Shown in pieces: positions 54,514-62,609 of a DNA stretch of 64,000 nt (positions are counted from its first letter, which is position 1; each line of letters opens with the position of its first letter). Below the pieces are notes generated by a model. It did no database searches. It was not told the origin of the DNA and saw only the letters and a program-made list of their open reading frames with translations. The position numbers and the translations under genes are program-made. The stretch lies in the NCBI RefSeq assembly GCF_040256745.1, contig NZ_CP138335.1, positions 1,860,001 through 1,924,000 on the forward strand, given 5' to 3'. The stretch comes from Scrofimicrobium sp. R131 (GTDB taxonomy: Bacteria > Actinomycetota > Actinomycetes > Actinomycetales > Actinomycetaceae).

Positions 54514-54538
54514 AACCCACCCAAGCGAAGGAACTCTC

Positions 54539-55459
54539 ATGGCTGCTGCCCTGACTTCCCAGGCATCCCCGCCTCGGCGCCCACCGAAATGGCGACGCGG
54601 ACGAAACATCGGGGTCTCGGCCGCCCTCCTGACCCTCCCGCTGCTCATCTACGGGTTGTTCATGCTTTATCCGTTGGCGCGCGTGGTCCTTCTATCCTTC
54701 TACCAGTGGGATGGCATGGGAACTGGCGTGTGGGTTGGCGGGGAAAACTACCGCACCATCTTTGCAGATCCGCGCCTGGCCAGCTCGTTCGGGCACGCGC
54801 TGGTCCTGATCATTTTCTACGCGGTGATTCCACTGATCATCGGTTTGATTTTGGCTTCGCTGCTGGTCAACGCCAAGGTGCGCGGACTTGGCTTCTTCCG
54901 CACGGTGGTCTTTTTGCCGCAGGTAATCGCAATGGTGGTTCTGGCTGTCTCATGGCGCCAGATTTACGCCCCCGACGGCCTCCTCAACCAAGGGTTGCGG
55001 GCGGTTGGTTTGGGGGCATTGGCCCGCCCGTGGCTGGGTGATTTCACCACGGCGCTGCCTGCGGTAGGGCTGATCGGCACCTGGGTCTCCACGGGGCTGG
55101 TCACCGTCCTCCTCATGTCGGGAATTGCCCGAATTCCCAAAGAATACTATGAGGCGGCTCGGCTGGATGGGGCCGGTCCCATCCGCCAGTTTTGGTCGAT
55201 CACGCTGCCGGGGGTGCGCGGGGAAATCCTGGTTGCGCTTACCCTGACCATCATCGCTGCGCTCAAGACTTTCGATTTGATTTACATGACCACGTCGGGA
55301 GGCCCGGGACACTCAACCACCGTGCCGTCCTACGAGGTGTACAACCAGGCCATTCGCCTAGGTCAGGTGGGGGTGGGGTCCTCGTTGGCAGTGGTGCTAA
55401 CAATCTTCATCTTCATCATTAACGTCACCGTCAACTGGCTGGGGGAACGAGACCGATGA
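54539..55459 (+). CDS. Carbohydrate ABC transporter permease (MalF type)
   Basis: A 306-residue permease with six hydrophobic segments after a charged N-terminus (PPRRPPKWRRGRNIGVSAALL). The EAA-type loop is YYEAARLDGAGPIRQFWSITLPG (about residues 205-230, given here in part: EAARLDGAG). FLPQVIAMVVLAVSW and the end TSGGPGHSTTVPSYEVY are typical. The ATG at 54539 follows AAGGAACTCTC. It overlaps the next permease by four bases. Confidence 0.93.
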   Translation: MAAALTSQASPPRRPPKWRRGRNIGVSAALLTLPLLIYGLFMLYPLARVVLLSFYQWDGMGTGVWVGGENYRTIFADPRLASSFGHALVLIIFYAVIPLIIGLILASLLVNAKVRGLGFFRTVVFLPQVIAMVVLAVSWRQIYAPDGLLNQGLRAVGLGALARPWLGDFTTALPAVGLIGTWVSTGLVTVLLMSGIARIPKEYYEAARLDGAGPIRQFWSITLPGVRGEILVALTLTIIAALKTFDLIYMTTSGGPGHSTTVPSYEVYNQAIRLGQVGVGSSLAVVLTIFIFIINVTVNWLGERDR

Positions 55460-56265
55460 AACCCCGTCGCCTTGAGCAGACCTTTGACTACCTGATCCTG
55501 GCCCTGTTTGCAGCGTCAGCGCTCACCCCCATCCTGTATGTGCTGAAAATGTCCCTCGACTCAGAGGTGATCGGCCAGGATTCTTGGGGACACTTTGAGA
55601 ACTATCTGAAGGCCTGGGGCCAGGGGCACTTCTCCACCTATATGACCAACTCGATCACGGTCGCAATCGTCGTGGTTCTGTCTGCCTTGATCCTGTCGAT
55701 CATGAGCGGATACGTGTTAGGCATTTTGCGGCCTCCCGGATCCACCCCCCTGTTCTACCTGTTCCTGTTGGGGATCATGGTGCCATCGGAAGCGATCGTC
55801 ATTCCCCTATTCTTTGATCTGCGAACCCTTGGGCTAACAGACACAATCTGGGCCATCGCGCTGCCTCAAATTGCCCAGTCCACCGCCTTTGGCACCTTCT
55901 GGATGCGGTCCTACTTCCGAGGGGTGGACCCGGCCATCATTGAGGCCGCCCGCCTGGACGGGGCCGGCACTTTGCGCCTGATTTGGTCGGTGCTGCTACC
56001 CATGGGTCGGCCAGCTATTGTCACCCAGATCGTCTTGACCTTTATGTGGACATGGAACGATTTCCTGATTCCACTAATCATGTCACCATCAGGAAAACTG
56101 CGGACTGCACCCCTAGGGTTGGCATTCTTCCAGGGGCAGTACACGCAGGGAACGGTACTGCTTGCTGCTGGTGCCGTCCTGGTAGCCCTACCAATGGTTG
56201 TGCTCTACCTGGCACTGCAACGACACTTCATTGCCGGCATGACTGAAGGGGCAGTTAAGGGATAG
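55456..56265 (+). CDS. Carbohydrate ABC transporter permease (MalG type)
   Basis: A 269-residue permease with six hydrophobic segments. Conserved EAARLDGAGTLRLIWSVLLP loop, MVPSEAIVIPLFFDLRTLGL and the closing FIAGMTEGAVKG are characteristic. It overlaps the MalF-type gene by four bases. No ATPase gene follows; such importers in actinobacteria often share a general ATPase encoded elsewhere. Its stop codon directly abuts the stop codon of the convergent lipoprotein gene, with no terminator between. Confidence 0.94.
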   Translation: MKPRRLEQTFDYLILALFAASALTPILYVLKMSLDSEVIGQDSWGHFENYLKAWGQGHFSTYMTNSITVAIVVVLSALILSIMSGYVLGILRPPGSTPLFYLFLLGIMVPSEAIVIPLFFDLRTLGLTDTIWAIALPQIAQSTAFGTFWMRSYFRGVDPAIIEAARLDGAGTLRLIWSVLLPMGRPAIVTQIVLTFMWTWNDFLIPLIMSPSGKLRTAPLGLAFFQGQYTQGTVLLAAGAVLVALPMVVLYLALQRHFIAGMTEGAVKG

Positions 56266-57270
56266 TCAGCTTTGGTGGTCGGCGATGATCTGTTGGTACT
56301 TTTTGATGTACTCATTGTGTTGCTGGAGCAGTGCGTCGAGTGCGGGCTTGTTGTCTTCAACGAACTTTTCGGCCAGGTCCCACTGGGACTCATACAATGC
56401 TTCAGACCATCCTGAGGTCTCCCGACAGTTAGCATCATGCACGGCGATCCTGACCTCGTCGGCTGAGGGTTTCCCAAAACTTGAAGTCCACCCCCACGCG
56501 TTCATCAGTGACGGCGGCATCGACATGGCGCCGGCTGTCCATGGCTCTTCAGGCAGGTCAACAATTCCAAGTGGCGCCATACAGGTGTGCCACCGAGCTG
56601 CTGCCTGGTGCACCTCATCTGTTATCGCATCTCGAAACAAAACGTTGTACCCACCAGAAACCGCCTGCTCAGTCTCAGATGGCTCATCAGGAGCTCCCGC
56701 CCGCTTCAACTCCTCGCGCCCCTGGCTTAAGCACTCATCCAATTTTTGATCGAACTCTGGTGGTTCTTCGGAATAGAGCCCGCCGCCCCCCATCGCTGCT
56801 ATCTCGTTGTCCAGTGGGGAGCGTGGGTCGGGGGCCCGTCGGTATCCGTACTTGGCTGCAAGTTCAGGAGTGAACAACCGAGCCCCAGACACAGACGTAG
56901 TCTCTGCCAATGGAGCCGACGCATCAACACCAACCCGGTAATCCCAACCATCCACGGCCATGCAGTCGCGCACCAACCACTGCTTTGCGTTCATCTGATA
57001 GTCACTGAGATCTACGCTGAAGTAGGGGTAGATCGGCAAACTCCAAGAAGCACGATCCTTCACCACCACCCCAGCGCCAGACCCAGCACCAGTGTCAGAT
57101 GTGTCCTTGGTTGGATCCTCGGACATGGGTGAATCACCATTGTCCGGGACCGACTGATCCGCTGATTGGCCCCCACTTGTTGGAATGTCTCCATCGACAA
57201 CAGGCGAACACGCCCCAACGAACATGGCCACTAGAACACCGATAACGGCAATGCCTACACGGTTACTCAT
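56266..57270 (-). CDS. Tandem paralogous lipoprotein, copy 1
   Basis: A 334-residue lipoprotein of unknown function. Signal peptide MSNRVGIAVIGVLVAMFVGAC with lipobox VGAC; a Ser/Asp/Gly-rich linker to about residue 70; then a shared domain with GYRRAPDPRSPLDNEIAAMG, four conserved cysteines (RDCMA, DECLS, HTCMA, ANCRE) and a helical tail EALYESQWDLAEKFVEDNKP ... NEYIKKYQQIIADHQS. Two disulfides would suit an exported protein. RBS AAAGGAGAGACACT. It is the last of four tandem copies and abuts the MalG-type permease gene end to end. Confidence 0.82.
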   Translation of the reverse strand: MSNRVGIAVIGVLVAMFVGACSPVVDGDIPTSGGQSADQSVPDNGDSPMSEDPTKDTSDTGAGSGAGVVVKDRASWSLPIYPYFSVDLSDYQMNAKQWLVRDCMAVDGWDYRVGVDASAPLAETTSVSGARLFTPELAAKYGYRRAPDPRSPLDNEIAAMGGGGLYSEEPPEFDQKLDECLSQGREELKRAGAPDEPSETEQAVSGGYNVLFRDAITDEVHQAAARWHTCMAPLGIVDLPEEPWTAGAMSMPPSLMNAWGWTSSFGKPSADEVRIAVHDANCRETSGWSEALYESQWDLAEKFVEDNKPALDALLQQHNEYIKKYQQIIADHQS

Positions 57271-57341
57271 AGTGTCTCTCCTTTGAGCTTGGCGGACTGG
57301 AATGTGACTACGGCCGAGAACGGGTGGTCTGCGTTGGTGGG

Positions 57342-58349
57342 TTATTTGTTTTGGTGGTCGTTGATGATCTGTTGGTACTTTTTGATGTACTCATTGTGTT
57401 GCTGTAAGAGTGCGTCGAGGGCGGGCTTGTTGTCTTCAACGAACTTTTCGGCCAGGGCCCACTGGGACTCATACAATGCTTCAGACCACCCTGAGGTTTC
57501 ACGACAGTTAGCATCATGAACAGCGATCCTGACCTCATCAGCAGAGGGCTTCCCAAAACTTGAAGTCCACCCCCACGCGCTCATCAGTGACGGCGGCATC
57601 GACATGGCGCCGGCAGTCCATGGCTCGTCAGGCAGGTCAACAATTCCAAGTGGCGCCATACAGGTGTGCCACCGAGCTGCCGCCTGGTGCACCTCATCTG
57701 TCACTGCAGTACTGAACAGCACGTTGTACCCACCAGAAACCGCCTGCTCAGTCTCAGATGGCTCTTCAGGAACTCCCGCCTGCTTCAACTCATCCCGCGC
57801 ATGACCGACGCACTCATACAATTTTTGATCGAACTCTGGTGGTTCTTCGGAATAGAGCCCGCCGCCCCCCATCGCTGCTATCTCGTTCTCAAGTGGGTAG
57901 CGTGGATCAGGGGCCCGGCGGTATCCGTACTTGGCTGCAAGTTCAGGAGTGAACAACCGAGCCCCAGACACAGACGTAGTCTCTGCCAATGGTGCCGACG
58001 CATCAACGGTCACCCGGTAGTTCCAACCATCTACTGCCATGCATTCATGCACCAACCACTGCTCGGCCTCACTCCGATAGTCACTGAAATCGACGCTGAA
58101 GTAGGGGTCGATCGGAAGACTCCAGGAAGCACGATCCTTCACCACCACCCCAGCACCAGGCCCAGAACCAGCGTCAGATGTGTCCTTGGTTGGATCCTCG
58201 GACATGGGCAAATCACCATTGTCCGGGGTCGACTGATCTACGGACTGGCTCCCACTTGTTGGAATGTCTCCATCGACAACAGGCGAACAAGCCCCCACCA
58301 AGAGCATGATCAAGGCGCCAACCACAACAATGCTTGCCCGGTTACTCAT
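57342..58349 (-). CDS. Tandem paralogous lipoprotein, copy 2
   Basis: A 335-residue paralogue. Signal peptide MSNRASIVVVGALIMLLVGAC, linker, then the same domain and cysteines. It shares GGGLYSEEPPEFDQKL and RWHTCMAPLG with copy 1, but STAVTDEVHQAA with copy 4, so its relationship changes along its length. Position: 71 bp upstream of copy 1, with the same AAGGAGAGACACT start signal and similar intergenic DNA, indicating duplication of the whole unit including its translation signals. Confidence 0.82.
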   Translation of the reverse strand: MSNRASIVVVGALIMLLVGACSPVVDGDIPTSGSQSVDQSTPDNGDLPMSEDPTKDTSDAGSGPGAGVVVKDRASWSLPIDPYFSVDFSDYRSEAEQWLVHECMAVDGWNYRVTVDASAPLAETTSVSGARLFTPELAAKYGYRRAPDPRYPLENEIAAMGGGGLYSEEPPEFDQKLYECVGHARDELKQAGVPEEPSETEQAVSGGYNVLFSTAVTDEVHQAAARWHTCMAPLGIVDLPDEPWTAGAMSMPPSLMSAWGWTSSFGKPSADEVRIAVHDANCRETSGWSEALYESQWALAEKFVEDNKPALDALLQQHNEYIKKYQQIINDHQNK

Positions 58350-58417
58350 AGTGTCTCTCCTTGGTAGCTAGCGCGATCATTGTCTGGACACGGTTCTGCA
58401 TGGGTTGGGTTGGTGGG

Positions 58418-59413
58418 TTATTTGTTTTGGTGGTCGGCGATGATCTGTTGGTACTTTTTGATGTACTCATCGTGTTGCTGGAGCAGTGCGTCGAGTGCGG
58501 GCTTGTTGTCTTCAACGAACTTTTCGGCCAGGTCCCACTGGGACTCATACAATGCTTCAGACCATCCTGAGGTCTCCCGACAGTTAGCATCATGCACGGC
58601 GATCCTGACCTCGTCGGCTGAGGGTTTCCCAAAACTTGAAGTCCACCCCCACGCGTTCATCAGTGACGGCGGCATCGACATGGCGCCGGCTGTCCATGGC
58701 TCTTCAGGCAGGTCAACAATTCCAAGTGGCGCCATACACTCACGCCACCTTGTGGCCGCCTGGTGCACCTCATCTGTTATCGCATCTCGAAACAAAACGT
58801 TGTACCCACCAGAAACCGCCTGCTCAGTCTCAGATGGCTCTTCGGGAGCTCCCGCCTGTTTCAACTCTTCTCGTACCTGATCAAAACACACATCCCGCCT
58901 ATCAAGGAACCCTTGTGGTTGATCACTATCCAAGCCGCCCTTGGCTTCAATTTCGTCTTCTAGTGGGTAGCGTGGGTCGGGGGCCCGGCGGTATCCGTAC
59001 TTGGCTGCAAGTTCTGGAGTGAACAACCGAGCCCAAGATACAGACGTAGTCTCTGCCAATGGTGCCGAGGCGTCAACAGCCACCCGGTAATCCCAACCAC
59101 CTTCGGCCATGCAGTCGCGCATCAACCACTGCTCAGCCTCAATCTGATAGTTACTGAAGTCGACGCTGAAGTAGGGGTCGATCGGAAGACTCCAGGAAGC
59201 ACGATCCTTCACCACCACCCCAGCATTAGACCCAGCACCAGCGTCAGTCTCGGTGGAGCCACCGGACATGGGCGAATCACCATTGTCCGGGGTCGACTGA
59301 TCTACGGACTGGCTCCCACTTACTGGACTGTCTCCCTCAACCACAGGCGAACACGCCCCAACCGAGACCACGATCAAAGCGCCAACCACAACAATGCTTG
59401 CCCGGTTACTCAT
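58418..59413 (-). CDS. Tandem paralogous lipoprotein, copy 3
   Basis: A 331-residue paralogue, the most divergent in the middle: GLDSDQPQGFLDRRDVCFDQ replaces the GGGLYSEEPPEFDQ segment and the linker is shorter (SGGSTETDAGAGSNAG). It shares RDAITDEVHQAA with copy 1 and RWRECMAPLG with copy 4. Lipobox VGAC, four conserved cysteines and the helical tail are kept. Start signal as in the others. Confidence 0.82.
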   Translation of the reverse strand: MSNRASIVVVGALIVVSVGACSPVVEGDSPVSGSQSVDQSTPDNGDSPMSGGSTETDAGAGSNAGVVVKDRASWSLPIDPYFSVDFSNYQIEAEQWLMRDCMAEGGWDYRVAVDASAPLAETTSVSWARLFTPELAAKYGYRRAPDPRYPLEDEIEAKGGLDSDQPQGFLDRRDVCFDQVREELKQAGAPEEPSETEQAVSGGYNVLFRDAITDEVHQAATRWRECMAPLGIVDLPEEPWTAGAMSMPPSLMNAWGWTSSFGKPSADEVRIAVHDANCRETSGWSEALYESQWDLAEKFVEDNKPALDALLQQHDEYIKKYQQIIADHQNK

Positions 59414-59480
59414 AGTGTCTCTCCTTGGATACTAGTGCGTCATTCTCTGGACACGGTTCTGCATGGGTTGGGTTGGTGGG

Positions 59481-60485
59481 TTATTTGTTTTGGTGGTCGG
59501 CGATGATCTGTTGGTACTTCTTGATGTACTCATTGTGTTGCTGCAGTAGTGCGTCGAGGGCGGGCTTGTTATCTTCAACGAACTTTTCGGCCAGGTCCCA
59601 CTGAGACTCATACAATGCTTCAGACCACCCTGAGGTCTCCCGACAGTTAGCATCATGAACAGCGATCCTGACCTCGTCAGCTGAGGGTTTCCCAAAACTT
59701 GAAGTCCACCCCCACGCGCTCATCAGTGACGGCGGCAGATACATTGAACCCGCTGTCCAGGGCTCTTCAGGCAGGTCAACAATTCCAAGTGGCGCCATAC
59801 ACTCACGCCACCTTGTGGCCGCCTGGTGCACCTCATCTGTCACTGCAGTACTGAACAGCACGTTGTAGCCACCAGAAAGCGCCTGCTCAGTCTCTGATCG
59901 CTCTTCGGGAGCTCCCGCCTGCTTCAACTCCTCGCGTCCCTGGCTTAAGCACTCATCCAATTTTTGGTCGAACTCCGGTGGTGCATCTAGGTACAGGCCG
60001 CCCCCCTTTGCGACCTTTTCGGCCTCAAGCGGAAGGCGCGGTTCGGGAGCCATCCGGTATCCGTACTTGGCTGCAAGTTCTGGAGTGAACAACCGAGCCC
60101 CAGATGCAGACTTGGTCTCTGCCAGTGGTGCCGACGCATCAACACCAACCCGGTAATCCCAACCATCCACGGCCATGCAGTCGCGCACCAACCACTGCTT
60201 TGCGTTCATCTGATAGTCACTGAAGTCGACGCTGAAGTAGGGGTCGATCGGCAAACTCCAGGAAGCACGATCCTTCACCACCACCCCAGCACCAGACCCA
60301 GCACCAGTGTCAGATGTGTCCTTGGTTGAGTCGCCTGACATGAGCGAATCACCATTGTCCGGGACCGACTGATCCGCTGATTGGCCCCCACTTACTGGAC
60401 TGTCTCCCTCAACCACAGGCGAACACGCCCCAACCAACACCGCCACTAGAACACCAACAACGCCCATCCCTATACGATTACCCAC
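59481..60485 (-). CDS. Tandem paralogous lipoprotein, copy 4
   Basis: A 334-residue paralogue, first in transcription order. I take the GTG at 60485 (GNRIGMGVVGVLVAVLVGAC) because it aligns with the other copies' starts and follows TTGGGGG; the longer frame runs through the terminator hairpin of the gene upstream. It shares MNAKQWLVRDCMAVDGW with copy 1 and STAVTDEVHQAA with copy 2. Unique: GSMYLPPSLM instead of GAMSMPPSLM. Function unknown. Confidence 0.8.
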   Translation of the reverse strand: MGNRIGMGVVGVLVAVLVGACSPVVEGDSPVSGGQSADQSVPDNGDSLMSGDSTKDTSDTGAGSGAGVVVKDRASWSLPIDPYFSVDFSDYQMNAKQWLVRDCMAVDGWDYRVGVDASAPLAETKSASGARLFTPELAAKYGYRMAPEPRLPLEAEKVAKGGGLYLDAPPEFDQKLDECLSQGREELKQAGAPEERSETEQALSGGYNVLFSTAVTDEVHQAATRWRECMAPLGIVDLPEEPWTAGSMYLPPSLMSAWGWTSSFGKPSADEVRIAVHDANCRETSGWSEALYESQWDLAEKFVEDNKPALDALLQQHNEYIKKYQQIIADHQNK

Positions 60486-60539
60486 AGCAAAACCCCCAAC
60501 GTTACCCGTTCGCAAACCACACTGGTACCCAAACAGAAT

Positions 60540-60570
60540 GGTGGGGCCACCGGGAACCGGTGGCCCCACC
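60540..60570 (-). terminator. Terminator after the peptidoglycan-binding-like gene
   Basis: GGTGGGGCCACCGG and its exact complement flank a three-base loop (60540-60570); ATTCTGTTT follows on the minus strand. It begins 8 bp after the stop codon and separates that gene from lipoprotein copy 4. Confidence 0.85.
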
Positions 60571-60577
60571 AACTGCT

Positions 60578-61021
60578 TCACAACCACTTCGAAATGGAGC
60601 CACTCACCGACTTCCAGTACATTGCATAACCCGTGTGGTATCCATAAATGCCGTCAACCGCCAGGCCCCGGTCATACTGCACCTGCGCAACTGCGGCCGC
60701 AGTATCGGGTCCGTAGTACCCATCTGCAACAATGTTCTTGTACTCGCCACCCTTTAGCCCGTTCAACTGCAGGTAGTAGACCGCTGAACTGTAGTTCACC
60801 TGATCCACATCCAGCCAACAGTCCACCCACTCAGTTCCAGATGAACTGGATGGCACCCGTGCCTGTTGATTGTTCAGCAGGTACTTCAACGTGGAAGTAT
60901 TACACTTCACCAAAGATGCAGGTGCCACACCCGAGTCACCTGAGTCAGCTGCCATCGCTGGCAGCGCCGCACCTCCAACACAAAGCACGGCTCCCGCCAC
61001 GCTCACTAGTAGTTTTTTCAT
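60578..61021 (-). CDS. Secreted peptidoglycan-binding-like protein
   Basis: A 147-residue exported protein: signal peptide MKKLLVSVAGAVLCVGGAAL with likely cleavage after AMA; two cysteines (VKCNTS, VDCWLD); and a C-terminal repeat-like part VYYLQLNGLKGG ... VADGYYGPDTAAAVAQVQYD and VDGIYGYHTGYAMY that matches the PG_binding_1 pattern (DGxYGPxTxxAVxxxQ). No catalytic domain is visible. The ATG at 61021 follows GGAGG ten bases upstream. It lies upstream of the lipoprotein array on the same strand but behind a terminator. Confidence 0.82.
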   Translation of the reverse strand: MKKLLVSVAGAVLCVGGAALPAMAADSGDSGVAPASLVKCNTSTLKYLLNNQQARVPSSSSGTEWVDCWLDVDQVNYSSAVYYLQLNGLKGGEYKNIVADGYYGPDTAAAVAQVQYDRGLAVDGIYGYHTGYAMYWKSVSGSISKWL

Positions 61022-61907
61022 CTGCGTCAAGCCTCCTATCCAATCGGTTCAAACGTAGGTGATGGCCACACGACCTTATGCGTCCAATCACCAGCCCCAT
61101 CTAGGAGCTGCCCTCCACCCTGCCCCTAAACACCAGTAAATACAAGAGCAAAAATTACATACACCGGCCTCGACTTCACTCAACTGCTAAAAACAAGGCC
61201 CTGACCTGCATAAACACACAAATCAACTTAAGTATACGAACGCTTGATCTAGCGCAAAATGGTAACAAAACAGCTACAGGTCGATCAGCAATCAGCCGAT
61301 GGCACCGGCGGCCGCGGGTCCTGCTGAAACCTGACATCTTTAGTTTCTGGCAGACTACCCCGCCTACCAACCACGCTGCCCGCCTTGCCCAGATACCTGC
61401 AAAATCCTGGCAAAACTGTTGGCCGATTTCCAACCTTCGAGGAAGGCAAAACGACTACGGAAGCACCGTAGGGTTGACCCATCACGACTATCTGCCTGAT
61501 TCCGACTGCGGCAACAATCCTCCCGACAGGCAGTCTGCTCCCGGGTCGGCTAAAGGGCCCCCATCAGCAACTAGGTGAACTCAAGCGGTATAACTTCTAG
61601 ACCGACGGCGACTTAAATCGAAGCGAACATTATAGTAAGCCCTCATAACACTAATTAAAACAGCGGTGCGAAACGCCTGCCGACCTGGGGATTTGCTGAT
61701 CTAGACCGAGTCCCTCCGCACCTTGCAGCTGGTCACTTTTACCAACGCAGTGGAGGCCAGCACTATCTGCCGAACTTTGGGCCAACACACAAGCACACCC
61801 CATAAGGTCCAACCGTTTTGCTTACCAAAGTTAGCCGCGATGACGCTGCAGGTCTGTTCGATCCCTCATGTCGGCCGACACAGAGCTGTGTCAGCTAACT
61901 CGGGCGG
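61022..61907. other. Gene-poor 0.89-kb AT-rich region
   Basis: I see no supported gene. The frame at 61176-61433 has no ribosome-binding site or recognisable sequence. Two GGCAAA cores (61409, 61445) occur 36 bp apart, which does not match the spacing of repeat fields A-C. The stretch presumably includes the promoter of the 60578-61021 gene and a terminator of the response-regulator gene, neither of which I can place firmly. Confidence 0.5.
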
Positions 61908-62609
61908 TCACTGGCCCTTGTCTTTCAGGTACTGCAAGTATCCCCCTTCGATTAGCAAGCTGACCAACTCCGGCCGGCTAGAACAGTCGAACTCATCAAA
62001 GAGTCGGGTCGCATAGACCTTGACGGTGTTCGCCGACAGGCCCATACTTTGGGCAATCTGGCGATACGATCCCTCTTGCACCAACGCCTTCACCAGTTCC
62101 CGCTTTCGACGCGTAAGCCGCTCCACCTTTCGGATCAGGACTTCGTCAATCTCGGAGGCATTGACATCGGCGGCCCTGAATACTGAACGCCGGACTATCC
62201 CGGCAGGGTCGTCGTTGAACATCATTAGTCCGGCATTGACCGCCAGAATCGCAGACGCCACTTGGTCAGACGAAACCCCCTTGGAGATATAGCCGCTCGC
62301 CTTCGCCGCCATGACTTCTTTTAAGTAGGCTTCTGACAGAAGAGCACTGTGAATTAGGGTTCGTACCGGGGGATAGTCCTGGCTGACAACAAGCGCCACG
62401 TCAATGCCGTCCACATTTGGCATTCCAACATCGAGGAGCGCCACATCTGGGCGCGTCTTGGAGATAATCCGGAGGGCCTCCGTGCCGTCAGACGCGGTCC
62501 CCACCACCAGAATGTCGTCGCGGCGCCCAAAGGCCGACACGAGCGCTGCCACAACCGCTGGATCGTCATCGGCGATCACCACCCTTACCGGCTCAGTCGA
62601 CTCAGTCAT
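61908..62609 (-). CDS. NarL/LuxR-type response regulator
   Basis: A 233-residue regulator: receiver domain (VRVVIADDDPAVVAAL; phospho-acceptor in DVALLDVGMPNVDG, about residue 56; conserved Lys in GYISKGVSS) and a C-terminal LuxR-type helix-turn-helix (LTRRKRELVKALVQEGSYRQ, then IAQSMGLSANTVKVYATRL). The ATG at 62609 follows GGGAGAATTCCG. Its start overlaps the kinase stop by eight bases, so kinase and regulator are coupled. Targets unknown; the lipoprotein array on the same strand is a candidate by position only. Confidence 0.92.
   Translation of the reverse strand: MTESTEPVRVVIADDDPAVVAALVSAFGRRDDILVVGTASDGTEALRIISKTRPDVALLDVGMPNVDGIDVALVVSQDYPPVRTLIHSALLSEAYLKEVMAAKASGYISKGVSSDQVASAILAVNAGLMMFNDDPAGIVRRSVFRAADVNASEIDEVLIRKVERLTRRKRELVKALVQEGSYRQIAQSMGLSANTVKVYATRLFDEFDCSSRPELVSLLIEGGYLQYLKDKGQ

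Noticed and set aside
61176-61433. 85-residue minus-strand frame
   Set aside because: No start signal, no domain, and it lies in AT-rich non-coding sequence.
61409-61450. A fourth GGCAAA repeat field
   Set aside because: Only two cores, 36 bp apart, without the 20/46/19 spacing.
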